Source: Bradyrhizobium sp. 141 (GTDB lineage Bacteria > Pseudomonadota > Alphaproteobacteria > Rhizobiales > Xanthobacteraceae). Taken from it: a stretch of DNA of 64,000 nt. The notes under the pieces are model-generated. The model was not told where the DNA came from, ran no database searches, and saw only the letters and a list, made by a program, of their open reading frames with translations. Shown in pieces: positions 8,742 through 16,856 of the stretch. The position numbers and the translations under genes are program-made. Within the stretch, counting starts at the first letter, position 1. Each line of letters starts with the position of its first letter. The DNA lies in the NCBI RefSeq assembly GCF_023074055.1, contig NZ_JADPKR010000100.1, positions 1-64,000 of the forward strand, given 5' to 3'.

Positions 8742-9797
8742 ATGGCTTACACGGAGGACCATATCGCGCTCGCCGCGGAATATGCGCTCGGTACGCTCGA
8801 TGCCGATGAGCGCGCGCAGGTCGAGACCATGATGGCGGTGGACGAGGCGTTCGCCGCGATCGTGCAGGCCTGGGCCTTCCGGCTCGGCGCGCTCAACCAG
8901 ATGGTCGGCTCGGTCGAGCCACGTCCGATCGTGTGGGAGAACATCAGGTCCGAGATCGCGCGCACGGCGCTTGCGCAGCAGCCGCCGGTTCTGGCCGACA
9001 TCGCGCCGCCACCAGTCCCGCCGGTCGAAACTGCGCCGCCAGAAGCGCCATCGGAGCAGACACCGCAACCGCAGCCGCAGCCGCAGCCTCCCGAAGCAGA
9101 GCAGCCCGAGGCGATGCGCTCTGGGTCCGATGCGATTCCCGGTATCGCGCCGGTCTTCATGCCGCAGGTGCACGCACCCGATCCGCAGGTCGTCCGGACG
9201 CCGCAAGTGCCAATCGTCGACGACGGCAATGTGATTCGTCTCGAGGGCCGCGTGAAGCGCTGGCGCTCCATCGCATCGGCCGCGGGCGCGCTTGCGGCCG
9301 CACTGCTCGTCACGCTGTCGCTTCAACTCTTCCTCCCCGATGCGCTGCCGGGGGCCTTGCGTCCTACGCCGCGCATCCAGACGGTGGAAGTGAAGACGCC
9401 GGCCACCCCGCTGGCCGCTTCGGCGCAATATGTCGCGCTGTTGCAGGGCCAGGGTGGCGGCCCCGCCTTCATCCTCACCATCGACGGCGCGACGCGGAAT
9501 TTCACGGTGCGCAAGGTCGGTGCGACTCCGGAGCCCGGCAAGAGTTTCGAGCTCTGGCTGATCTCCGACAAGCTGCCGCGCCCGCGCTCGCTCGGCGTGA
9601 TCGACTCCGGCGATTTCACCGCGCGTCCGCTGCTCGCCTCCTATGATGCCGAAGTCGTCAACGGCGCGACCTACGCCGTCACCGTCGAGCAGGCCGGCGG
9701 CTCGCCGAGCGGCCAGCCGACCTCATCCCCGGTGTTTTCCGGCAAGCTGATCGAGACCGTGCCGCCGTCCCAGCCGCAGGCGCCCGCCAAAAAATAG
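8742..9797 (+). CDS. RskA-type membrane anti-sigma factor
   Basis: A 351-residue protein in three parts: an N-terminal sigma-binding helical domain (1-75, beginning MAYTEDHIALAAEYALGTLD), a long Pro/Gln/Glu-rich linker (about 85-140), one membrane segment at about 177-200, and a periplasmic RskA C-terminal domain (about 220-350) with GKSFELWLISDKLPRPRSLG. It would hold the preceding sigma factor at the membrane until regulated proteolysis or an envelope signal frees it. No zinc-binding HxxxCxxC is visible, so it is not a ZAS type. The ATG at 8742 is taken over an adjacent TTG. Confidence 0.9.
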   Translation: MAYTEDHIALAAEYALGTLDADERAQVETMMAVDEAFAAIVQAWAFRLGALNQMVGSVEPRPIVWENIRSEIARTALAQQPPVLADIAPPPVPPVETAPPEAPSEQTPQPQPQPQPPEAEQPEAMRSGSDAIPGIAPVFMPQVHAPDPQVVRTPQVPIVDDGNVIRLEGRVKRWRSIASAAGALAAALLVTLSLQLFLPDALPGALRPTPRIQTVEVKTPATPLAASAQYVALLQGQGGGPAFILTIDGATRNFTVRKVGATPEPGKSFELWLISDKLPRPRSLGVIDSGDFTARPLLASYDAEVVNGATYAVTVEQAGGSPSGQPTSSPVFSGKLIETVPPSQPQAPAKK

Positions 9798-9802
9798 GTG
9801 CC

Positions 9803-9905
9803 GTAGCCCGGATGAGCGTAAGCGATATCCGGGACCACCGTCCCCGCATGTCGCTTCCGCCTTCGCTCTCTGAGCTACGGCGGACAAGTCGCTCATGCGG
9901 GCTAC
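9803..9905. repeat. Palindromic intergenic repeat
   Basis: Inverted repeat with arms GTAGCCCGGATGAGCG and CGCTCATGCGGGCTAC, separated by a GATATCCGGGACCACCG-type core. A recurrent Bradyrhizobium element, here between the anti-sigma gene and the AraC regulator. The remaining bases to 10068 show no gene. Confidence 0.75.
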
Positions 9906-10068
9906 GAAGCGGCGCCCCTGTCGCCACGGTCCATCCGGCCGTCGCATCCCGACAAGTCCCGCCGAATCCGCCCCCAATTTGAACCTCCCGGCCTTTCGCG
10001 GCGTCAAATCCCCGGAATTTGAAGTCGCGCCGCTGATCGCGCCGCCGGAAGAGGTCGAGAAAAATCAA

Positions 10069-11028
10069 ATGGATGCAGTGAAGCCTCCCGGCATCTTCGT
10101 TCACCAATACACCGGACTGCCGCAGGGCCCGGCGTTCGAGCAGTGGCGTGAGCGGGCCTTCGGTCCCTGCGGCCTCGATATCGGGCCGAGCCATGGCGAC
10201 AGCATCGATTGCCGGCTCCAGATCAGCGTGGTCGACAACATCGCGCTCGCCATTCCGGAAGGCGCCTCCGCGCAATATTCCCGCAGCCAGAGCCACCTTG
10301 CCGACGGCAGCGACGACCTCGTCCTGATCGCCGCACATGCGGGCCTCGTCCGCGTCGGGCAGAACGGCCACGCCGTGGACCTTGCGCCCGCCCAGATGGT
10401 GCTCGTCGACATGAGTATCACGGGCACCGTCGGCCACACCGACGAAGACCGCTTCACCAGCATCCGTATGCCGCGCCGCGCGCTGCTCGACATCAATCCG
10501 CGCGCCGAGGACAAGCTGTCGCAAGTGCTCAGCGACGGCGCCGTCGCCGAAACCGTCTTCCGCTACCATGCGCTCGCCGCCAATCACGCGCCGCATCTCG
10601 ACGCGGTGGGCCAGCGCCTGACCGCGCAGCATATGGTCGATCTCGTCGGCCTCCTGCTCGGCACCGATGCCGAGCATGCAAGTCTGGCACGCGGACGGGG
10701 ACATGCGGCGGCGCGCCTCGACCTCATGCGCGCCGACGTAATGGCTGCGCTCGGCCGCAACGATCTCTGCCTGTCCGAGGTCGCGACGCGCTCGGGGCTC
10801 AGCCCGCGTCAGGCGCAGCGTCTGTTCGAGCAGGCCGGCACGACCTTCACCGAATTCGTGCTGGAGCAGCGCCTGCTGCAGGCCCGCAAGCTGCTCGGCG
10901 ATCCCCGCGCCAGGACGCGCAAGATCAGCGACATCGCGCATTCCTCGGGCTTCGCCGATCTGTCCTATTTCAACCGCGCTTTCCGCAAGCGCTTCGGCGC
11001 CACGCCGTCGGAACTGCGCGAGGCGTGA
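10069..11028 (+). CDS. AraC-family transcriptional regulator
   Basis: A 319-residue protein with an N-terminal sensing region (about 1-210) resembling the AraC-binding-like/cupin part and a C-terminal two-helix-turn-helix domain (about 220-318). The latter contains LSEVATRSGLSPRQAQRLFE and the family signature ISDIAHSSGFADLSYFNRAF then RKRFGATPSELR. The ATG at 10069 begins near the homologous start; upstream in-frame codons run into the repeat. The ligand cannot be told. It lies 118 bases before an NDH-2-like flavoprotein in the same direction, a plausible target. Confidence 0.9.
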   Translation: MDAVKPPGIFVHQYTGLPQGPAFEQWRERAFGPCGLDIGPSHGDSIDCRLQISVVDNIALAIPEGASAQYSRSQSHLADGSDDLVLIAAHAGLVRVGQNGHAVDLAPAQMVLVDMSITGTVGHTDEDRFTSIRMPRRALLDINPRAEDKLSQVLSDGAVAETVFRYHALAANHAPHLDAVGQRLTAQHMVDLVGLLLGTDAEHASLARGRGHAAARLDLMRADVMAALGRNDLCLSEVATRSGLSPRQAQRLFEQAGTTFTEFVLEQRLLQARKLLGDPRARTRKISDIAHSSGFADLSYFNRAFRKRFGATPSELREA

Positions 11029-11145
11029 GCTCGCGACTTCGTGCAGCGGCGCGGCGCTGGCGCGGTTGGTCGATGCGGGCTGTTGAGCTATATTTATCCG
11101 CGCGGGCAGACCGCAGGATTGCTTTGGAAAGTAGAGTAGGCGGAC

Positions 11146-12363
11146 ATGGCCCGTATCGTCGTGCTCGGCGCCGGCTTTGCAGGCCTGTGGGCGGCCATCG
11201 GCGCTGCGCGCAAGCGCGACGAGATCGGCGCGAACGACGACATCGAGATCCGTCTCGTCGACCGCAATCCCTATCACAACATCCGCGTGCGCAACTACGA
11301 AGCTGATCTCGGCGAGGTCGCGCTGCCGCTGTCGCAACTGCTCGATCCGATCGGTGTCAGCCACGGTATCGGCGAGGTCGAGGCCATCGACCCGGCACGG
11401 CGAAAAATCTCGCTGGTCACGAGCGGCGGCGAGGAGACGGTGGATTATGACCGCCTCGTGCTGGCGCTCGGCAGCGAGGTGATGCGTCCCGCCATTCCCG
11501 GACTTGCCGAGCACGTCTTCGACGTCGACACCTATGCCGCGGCGCTCCGCCTCGAAGATCATCTCGTCTCGCTTGGGCGCAGCGCGCCGTCGCCGGGGCG
11601 TTCGACGGTGGTGGTGGTCGGCGCCGGTTTCACGGGCATTGAGGTCGCGGCCGAGATGCCGGCCAGGCTGGCGCGCGCTGGCATCTCGGGCAGCCGCCGC
11701 ATCATCCTGGTCGATCCCAATCCAGCGGTCGGCGCCACCATCGGCGCGCAGGCGCGACCCGTCATCGAGACGGCCTTGGCCGCGCTGGAGGTCGAGACGC
11801 GGCTTGGCGTGCGTGTCGTGTCGGTCGAGGCCGCAGGCATGCGGCTGAGCTCGGGCGAGTTCATTCCGGCGCAAACCGTGATCTGGTGCGCCGGGATGCG
11901 TGCGAGCACCTTGGCGGCGAGTTTTCCGGAGGCGCGCGATCGCCTCGGGCGTCTCCTCGTCGATCCCTTCATGCGGGTCGCGGATGTCGGCGGCGTGTTT
12001 GCGGCCGGCGATGTCGCCTCGAGCGTGGTCGACGGGCTGCATCCGACCGTGATGTCCTGCCAGTTCGCGCGTCCCATGGGCCGCTTCGCAGGCCACAACG
12101 TGGTCGCCGATCTCGCCGGCTTGCCGATGCTGCCGCTGCGGATCGACTGGTACGTGACCGTGCTCGATCTCGGTGGCTGGGGCGCGCTCTACACGGAGGG
12201 CTGGGACCGTGAGGTGCGGACGACCGGTCAGGCTGCCAAGGCGACCAAGCAGACCATCAACCGCAAGCGCATCTATCCGCCGCTCACCGGCAGCAAGGAC
12301 GAGCTGTTCGCGGCGGCTGCTCCGACAGTGCAGGCGCCGCCGCCGACGTATGGAGCGCGGTAG
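11146..12363 (+). CDS. NAD(P)/FAD-dependent oxidoreductase, NDH-2-like
   Basis: A 405-residue two-dinucleotide-fold flavoprotein. The FAD site is GAGFAGLWAA at about residues 7-16, the NAD(P)H site GAGFTGIEVAAE at about 160-171, and the second FAD motif is FAAGDVASSV near 285. The fold and length fit type II NADH dehydrogenases, which transfer electrons from NADH to quinone without pumping protons. No clear C-terminal membrane anchor is visible, so another acceptor is possible. GTAGGCGG precedes the ATG. The preceding AraC gene may regulate it. Confidence 0.88.
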   Translation: MARIVVLGAGFAGLWAAIGAARKRDEIGANDDIEIRLVDRNPYHNIRVRNYEADLGEVALPLSQLLDPIGVSHGIGEVEAIDPARRKISLVTSGGEETVDYDRLVLALGSEVMRPAIPGLAEHVFDVDTYAAALRLEDHLVSLGRSAPSPGRSTVVVVGAGFTGIEVAAEMPARLARAGISGSRRIILVDPNPAVGATIGAQARPVIETALAALEVETRLGVRVVSVEAAGMRLSSGEFIPAQTVIWCAGMRASTLAASFPEARDRLGRLLVDPFMRVADVGGVFAAGDVASSVVDGLHPTVMSCQFARPMGRFAGHNVVADLAGLPMLPLRIDWYVTVLDLGGWGALYTEGWDREVRTTGQAAKATKQTINRKRIYPPLTGSKDELFAAAAPTVQAPPPTYGAR

Positions 12364-12689
12364 CCTCGCGCTGCTGCCCTGCCAGCCCTTGCGCTGCCCG
12401 ACGGGCAAAACACGCCATGGGTCGGTCAATCCGCACAGCGGAAAATATTCCACTTTACCGAAATTCGGAAAGAGCGTATGTGTCGCGTCAACCCGGCCCA
12501 AGGAAGAGGGGCGTATCGCGATCGTCACGAACGCGGGCCGGACGGCGGTGGACGCAGGTGACATCGGCGCGAAGAGCTTCGCAGGGCGGGCGACCGTGAG
12601 CGAAACGTGTCGCGCACACGACCGGTGTGATCGGCGTACGGCAAAATCGTGTGGTCCTGACGCCCGGGGTCTGTGCGTCAAGTCTCAGC

Positions 12690-12995
12690 GGTGATGTGGC
12701 GGCCCAACCGGGTCCGCGCATCGATCATCCGCAAGGCGACGGGGGCAATAGTGCAACGCTCCCCGAGGAGAGCACGACATAAGCCGTCAAACCACTGCGC
12801 AGGGAAGGCCGGTTGTTTGGCTTCACCTGTATGCCGCTGTGCAGCTTCTTGTACGCAACCTTCGCACAGTGGACCGCGGGGGCCAGCCGGCACCCGGTCT
12901 TCCCTGCGCCCTCTTTCATTTGAGGGCGAAGAGATGAAGCAAAGCTCGGGCGAGACAAGCCGCGAGGATGCGAGGGTGTGTCTGCGATTTGAGCT
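12690..12995. repeat. Interspersed repeat with conserved non-genic reading frame
   Basis: Sequence of a type I recognise as scattered in Bradyrhizobium genomes. Its minus-strand frame (12725-12958) reads EGAGKTGCRLAPAVHCAKVA and HSGIQVKPNNRPSLRSGLTA and is often mis-annotated as a hypothetical protein. There is no convincing ribosome site. It is the first block of a gene-free stretch from 12364 to 13531; 12364-12689 shows nothing identifiable. Confidence 0.5.
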
Positions 12996-13016
12996 GCGTG
13001 TCACAAGCTCGGACAT

Positions 13017-13109
13017 CGTAGGGTGGGCAAAGCGGAAGCGTACCCACCTTCTTTGCCTGTCGCGATTGAATTGGGGGGCACGGCGCTGTGCGCCTTTGCC
13101 CACCCTACG
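13017..13109. repeat. Palindromic repeat, GTAGGGTGGGCAAAG type
   Basis: Arms CGTAGGGTGGGCAAAG and CTTTGCCCACCCTACG at the two ends of a 93-bp element. Common rhizobial intergenic palindrome. Confidence 0.8.
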
Positions 13110-13227
13110 GCACTGCCTCCGCAGCGGCAGCCTGGATTGCTTCCGCCTTCGCCGAGGCTTCGGCGGACCAGTCGCTGCGCTCGCAACGACGATGTTGAGA
13201 CAGTTGCGCGCCAAACACCGCACTCTC

Positions 13228-13359
13228 GTGCCCGGACGCAGCGCAGCGCTCCTTCAGCGGTGCGCTGCAGAGCCGGGGCCCATGTTGCAGCGAATACGCG
13301 GCCCCTGGGTCCCGGCTCTGCGCAGCAACGCCAAGAGCGTTGCTGCGCGTCCGGGACAC
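13228..13359. repeat. Palindromic repeat, GTGCCCGGACGC type
   Basis: Outer arms GTGCCCGGACGCAGC and GCTGCGCGTCCGGGACAC with further nested complementarity (AGAGCCGGG / CCCGGCTCT). Third element in the repeat patchwork. Confidence 0.75.
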
Positions 13360-13405
13360 TAGAGAGGCGTGTGCAACTGAAATGAATCGCTACCCCAGAC
13401 ATGAG

Positions 13406-13432
13406 AAAGCGCCCGTGGGGGGCGGGCGCTTT
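13406..13432 (-). terminator. Stem-loop downstream of the 66-residue protein gene
   Basis: Perfect 10-bp stem AAAGCGCCCG / CGGGCGCTTT with a 7-base loop, about 100 bases after the stop of the minus-strand small gene. A strong T-run after the stem is lacking on that strand, so efficiency is uncertain. Confidence 0.55.
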
Positions 13433-13531
13433 CTGTAGTCGACTTGGGGTTGGGGTCGTCTACATATCCACGTGGCGACTTTGGGGGGCTGGTAAAGAGC
13501 CGCGTGAATTCGAAAAACTCGTCAGATCTCC

Positions 13532-13732
13532 TTAGCGAACGAGGGACGCGTTCGAACTGGTGATAACGACCGGCTTGTCGGCCTTGATGACGCGGGCCGT
13601 CTGGGTCAGACCTTCGTCCGAACCCGTGCGTGCCGTGATGCCGAAGCCAGCCACCGCGATCCCTGCGACGAGGGCCACGACCACGACTTTCAAATGGGTC
13701 GAGCGATCGGCGCTGTAGATCGAGTGGTTCAT
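13532..13732 (-). CDS. Small single-pass membrane protein, unknown function
   Basis: A 66-residue protein. A short polar N-terminus (MNHSIYSADRSTHLK) precedes one hydrophobic segment at about 16-33 (VVVVALVAGIAVAGFGI), then a polar tail with VIKADKPVVI. It looks like the small conserved membrane proteins seen in Bradyrhizobium, but I cannot name a family. A strong ribosome site (GGAGG) lies 6 bases before the ATG, which makes it a credible gene despite its size. A good EcfG-type promoter lies about 75 bases upstream, suggesting expression in general stress or stationary phase. Confidence 0.8.
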   Translation of the reverse strand: MNHSIYSADRSTHLKVVVVALVAGIAVAGFGITARTGSDEGLTQTARVIKADKPVVITSSNASLVR

Positions 13733-13806
13733 GGAAGCCTCCTGCCGCCATCTACCCGAAGTAGTCGCCGGCCGTTTCAGGCAGGTTCATGCTTCCGGTG
13801 CCCAAC

Positions 13807-13832
13807 AACCTAGTATTGGGGGGATTCGTTCC
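13807..13832 (-). promoter_or_regulatory. Putative EcfG (general stress sigma) promoter
   Basis: On the minus strand GGAAC (13832-13828), a 17-base spacer, and GGTT (13810-13807). The alphaproteobacterial EcfG consensus is GGAAC-N16/17-CGTT, so only one base differs. It is correctly placed for the small gene starting at 13732. Confidence 0.6.
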
Positions 13833-13937
13833 CAAGAGGCCATCACAAGAGCGTGACAGGACGTGAAAGGTCGCGATCAGAAGCGACCCCTGATCGTGCA
13901 TTTTTTCAATTATTTCAAAGCGGTAATGTGCCTGTCA

Positions 13938-13970
13938 GGCGCCTTGTCGACGCGTGGTCCACAAGGCGCC
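13938..13970 (-). terminator. Stem-loop downstream of flhA
   Basis: Perfect 10-bp inverted repeat GGCGCCTTGT / ACAAGGCGCC with a 13-base loop, about 57 bases after the flhA stop. No T-run follows on the minus strand, so termination is plausible but not proven. Confidence 0.45.
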
Positions 13971-14026
13971 AGGAACTCAAAAACCATTTGCCTGTGGCTG
14001 AAAAACACACGGCTTCTTAAGGCAAA

Positions 14027-16168
14027 TCAGATGCTTCCGACCGTTTTGAGCCTCGCCCTGGGGTGGATTTCGGCCTGCGACAGCACGGTCGTCTGAGCGC
14101 GGAACCGCTCGACCAGGGAACGCACGAAGGGTCGAATTGCCGCAGAGGTGACCAGCACCGGCGCCTCGCCTTCGCGCGCCGCGCGCTCGAACGCTTCGCG
14201 CACGGCGGTCATGAACTCCGACAGTTTCGACGGCTGCATGGCGAGGCTGCGTTCCTCGCCCTGGCCGATGATCGATTCGGCAAAAGCCTGCTCCCACCGC
14301 GCCGACAGCGCGATCAGCGGCAAATAGCCGGCATAGGAGGTGTTCTGCGCGCAGATCTGGCGCGCGAGGCGAGCCCGGACGTGCTCGACCATGGTCGCGG
14401 GATTGCGCGAGAAGGCCAGCGAATCCGCGATGCCTTCGAGGATGGTGGAGAGGTCGCGGATCGAGATGCGTTCGGCGAGCAGCAGCTGCAGCACGCGCTG
14501 GATGCCGGAGACCGTGACCTGTCCGGGGACGATGTCCTTGACCAGTTCGCCCTGCTCCTTCGGCAGCTCCTTGAGCAGCTTCTGCACCTCGCCATAGGAG
14601 AGCAGGTCCGACATGTTGGCCTTGAGCAGCTCGGTGAGGTGGGTCGAGAGCACGGTCGCGGCGTCGACGACGGTGTAGCCCTTGAGCGAGGCCTCCTCCT
14701 TGAGGCTGGCATCGACCCAGGTCGCGGGCAGGCCGAAGGTCGGCTCGGTGGTATGGATGCCGGGCACCTGCACCTGGCTGCCGCCGGGGTCCATGACCAT
14801 GAACTGGTTCGGCCAAATCTTGCCGGTGCCGGCGTCGACCTCCTTGATCTTGATGATGTAGGTGTTGGCCTCGAGCTGGACGTTGTCGAGGATGCGCACC
14901 GCCGGCATGACAAAGCCCATCTCGATCGCGAGCGAGCGGCGCAGCGCCTTGATCTGCTCGGTGAGGCGGTCGGTACCGTCGGGGCCGTTGACGAGCGGCA
15001 GCAGCGCGTAGCCGAGCTCGATCTTGAGATCGTCGATCTTGAGCGCGGCCGAGATCGGCTCTTCCGCCGCGGCCGCCCCGGGCGCACCCGGGCTACCTGC
15101 AGCGGGCGCGGCCTTGGCGGCTTCCTCGGCCCTGGCGGTGACGCGGTTGCGGTTGCGGGCGTTCCAGGCGAGCGCGCCGGCGCCGGCGCCGAGCGCGAGG
15201 AACGGGATGGTCGGAATGCCCGGCAGCGCCGCCAGCACCAGCATCACTGCCGCGGACATCGCGAGCGCCTGCGGATAGCCGGAGAACTGCTTCATCAGCG
15301 CCTTGTCGGCAGCGCCGGAGACGCCGGCCTTGGAGACGAGCAGGCCGGCCGCGGTCGAGACGATCAGCGCCGGCACCTGGGTGACCAGGCCGTCACCGAC
15401 GGTCAGCAGCGTGTAGCTGCGGCCGGCATCGGCGAAGGACATGCCCTGCTGCGCCACGCCGATGATCATGCCGCCGACGACGTTGATGAAGACGATCAAG
15501 AGGCCGGCGATGGCGTCGCCGCGGACGAATTTGGAGGCACCGTCCATGGCGCCGAAGAAGCCGCTCTCGTCCTCCAGCTCCTTGCGCCGCTCCTTGGCGA
15601 CCTTCTCGTCGATCAGGCCGGCGCCGAGGTCGGCGTCGATGGCCATCTGCTTGCCGGGCATGGCGTCGAGGTGGAAGCGGGCGGCGACTTCCGCGATGCG
15701 GCCCGAACCTTTGGTGATGACGACGAAATTGACGATGATCAGGATGGCGAAGACGATGATGCCGATGACGAAATTGCCGCCCATCACGAAGCTGCCGAAG
15801 GCCTCGATGACGTGACCGGCGGCGGCCGTTCCCTCGTGCCCGTGCGACAGGATCAGGCGGGTCGAGGCCATGTTGAGCGACAGCCGCAACATGGTCGAGA
15901 TCAAGAGGACGGTCGGGAAGGCGGAGAATTCCAAAGGCGTCTGGATGAACAGCGAGGTCATCAGAATCAGGATCGAGAGCGTGATCGAGATCGCCAGGAA
16001 CAGGTCCAGCACGATCGCGGGCAGCGGCAGGATCAGCACCACCAGGATGGTGAGCACGCCGAGCGCCAGCGCGATGTCGCCGCGCTTGAGAACATTGACG
16101 ATATCGTTGAGGGAGGGGATGCCGGGCCTTGCCGTGCCTACGCCCTGTCCCGCGGTGACGTCGACCAT
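14027..16168 (-). CDS. flhA: Flagellar export gate protein FlhA
   Basis: A 713-residue protein with an N-terminal membrane domain of about eight segments (residues 35-330) and a cytosolic domain (about 370-713). The family signature region LRLSLNMASTRLIL is near residue 95, and the conserved cytosolic loop with GSGRIAEVAARFHLDAMPGK is near 150. It forms the export gate of the flagellar type III system and receives FliI-FliJ and chaperone-substrate complexes. The ATG at 16168 is chosen for the GGGGAGG site and the family-like N-terminus. The gene stands alone, with a near-consensus CtrA box upstream. Confidence 0.96.
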   Translation of the reverse strand: MVDVTAGQGVGTARPGIPSLNDIVNVLKRGDIALALGVLTILVVLILPLPAIVLDLFLAISITLSILILMTSLFIQTPLEFSAFPTVLLISTMLRLSLNMASTRLILSHGHEGTAAAGHVIEAFGSFVMGGNFVIGIIVFAILIIVNFVVITKGSGRIAEVAARFHLDAMPGKQMAIDADLGAGLIDEKVAKERRKELEDESGFFGAMDGASKFVRGDAIAGLLIVFINVVGGMIIGVAQQGMSFADAGRSYTLLTVGDGLVTQVPALIVSTAAGLLVSKAGVSGAADKALMKQFSGYPQALAMSAAVMLVLAALPGIPTIPFLALGAGAGALAWNARNRNRVTARAEEAAKAAPAAGSPGAPGAAAAEEPISAALKIDDLKIELGYALLPLVNGPDGTDRLTEQIKALRRSLAIEMGFVMPAVRILDNVQLEANTYIIKIKEVDAGTGKIWPNQFMVMDPGGSQVQVPGIHTTEPTFGLPATWVDASLKEEASLKGYTVVDAATVLSTHLTELLKANMSDLLSYGEVQKLLKELPKEQGELVKDIVPGQVTVSGIQRVLQLLLAERISIRDLSTILEGIADSLAFSRNPATMVEHVRARLARQICAQNTSYAGYLPLIALSARWEQAFAESIIGQGEERSLAMQPSKLSEFMTAVREAFERAAREGEAPVLVTSAAIRPFVRSLVERFRAQTTVLSQAEIHPRARLKTVGSI

Positions 16169-16309
16169 GGTAGCTGCCTCCCCGCGCGACTGCCGCCCGC
16201 GCGCCCCAAACGTCTGCGCGGCGGCCGAAGGGCCGCCGTTCCGAAAGTGAGGCACCGCACTGGCGTCCACGGGGGCTCCCGTTTTACGCGGCCGACGACA
16301 CTCGACTTC

Positions 16310-16330
16310 ACCCGGCAATTCTTGCCGGGT
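16310..16330. promoter_or_regulatory. Perfect inverted repeat between flhA and its CtrA box
   Basis: ACCCGGCAA-TTC-TTGCCGGGT, a 9-bp perfect palindrome 142 bases before the flhA start, and directly downstream of the CtrA box on the minus strand. It may be an operator or a leader hairpin; the sequence does not decide. Confidence 0.4.
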
Positions 16331-16336
16331 GTATGG

Positions 16337-16351
16337 TTAGCAAAGGGTTAA
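16337..16351 (-). promoter_or_regulatory. CtrA-binding box upstream of flhA
   Basis: On the minus strand TTAA-CCCTTTG-CTAA followed by CC. This matches the CtrA consensus TTAA-N7-TTAA at seven of eight positions with exact spacing. It lies 169 bases before the flhA ATG. Confidence 0.6.
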
Positions 16352-16390
16352 CGCGGGGGTGGGAAGAGGGGGCGGAATGGGCAATTTAGC

Positions 16391-16531
16391 CCGTCATTCC
16401 GGGGCGCCCGGCTTGTCCGCCGAAGCTCGCAGAGCGAAGGCGGAAGGGCGAACCCGGAATCCATCGGGCGGCGGAGTTGGTCGATGAATGGATTCCGGGT
16501 TCGCGCCAAGGGGCGCGCCCCGGAATGACGG
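16391..16531. repeat. Palindromic intergenic repeat, CCGTCATTCCGGGGCGC type
   Basis: Arms CCGTCATTCCGGGGCGC and GCGCCCCGGAATGACGG at the ends of a 141-bp element, with inner complementarity around GGATTCCGGGTTCGC. It separates flhA from the copper operon. Confidence 0.85.
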
Positions 16532-16538
16532 TGGAAGA

Positions 16539-16841
16539 CTACCTCGCCTTCTCCATCTTGGTCACCGTGTACCCCGACGCTGCCTCCTCGGCCTCGAAGG
16601 TCACCTTGTCGCCGACCTTCACCTGCTTCAGCAGCGCGGGATCCTTGACGCGATAGACCATCGTCATGGGTTCATCCATGCCGAGGCTCTTCGCCGGTCC
16701 GTGCTTGAGCGTGATCTTGCCCGCGCCCTCGTCGATCTTCTTGACCTCGCCGCTGATCGAGGCAGCCGCGGCTGCCAGGGCGACAGTGGCAACGCCGAAG
16801 GTCAGCGCCAGCGCAATGGTGATACGGATGATGCGGTTCAT
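16539..16841 (-). CDS. CusF-like periplasmic copper-binding protein
   Basis: A 100-residue protein with a signal peptide (1-23, ending ATVALAA) and the small beta-barrel CusF domain. Likely Cu(I) ligands are His in TLKHGPAKSLG and the two Met of EPMTMVYRV. The Trp that caps copper in E. coli CusF is not present at the expected place. It would carry periplasmic copper to an efflux or oxidase partner. It is the last gene of the minus-strand copper operon, 15 bases after the cupredoxin gene. Confidence 0.88.
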   Translation of the reverse strand: MNRIIRITIALALTFGVATVALAAAAASISGEVKKIDEGAGKITLKHGPAKSLGMDEPMTMVYRVKDPALLKQVKVGDKVTFEAEEAASGYTVTKMEKAR

Positions 16842-16856
16842 GGCAGTCTTCCTTCG

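Noticed and set aside
9679..12681. 1000-codon open frame on the minus strand
   Set aside because: It runs antisense across the anti-sigma, AraC and NDH-2-like genes. Its translation is Arg/His/Asp-rich without domains, as expected for a shadow frame in high-GC coding DNA.
12725..12958. 77-codon minus-strand frame that looks conserved
   Set aside because: It belongs to an interspersed DNA repeat; no ribosome site, and the same peptide is typically mis-called in many copies.
16310..16330. GG...GC in the flhA-upstream palindrome as a sigma-54 promoter
   Set aside because: The GG-GC spacing is 8 bases instead of 10 and the flanking bases do not fit TGGCAC-N5-TTGC.
14063..16351. 762-codon plus-strand frame
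   Set aside because: Antisense to flhA, with low-complexity Asp/Arg/Gly composition and no recognisable fold.
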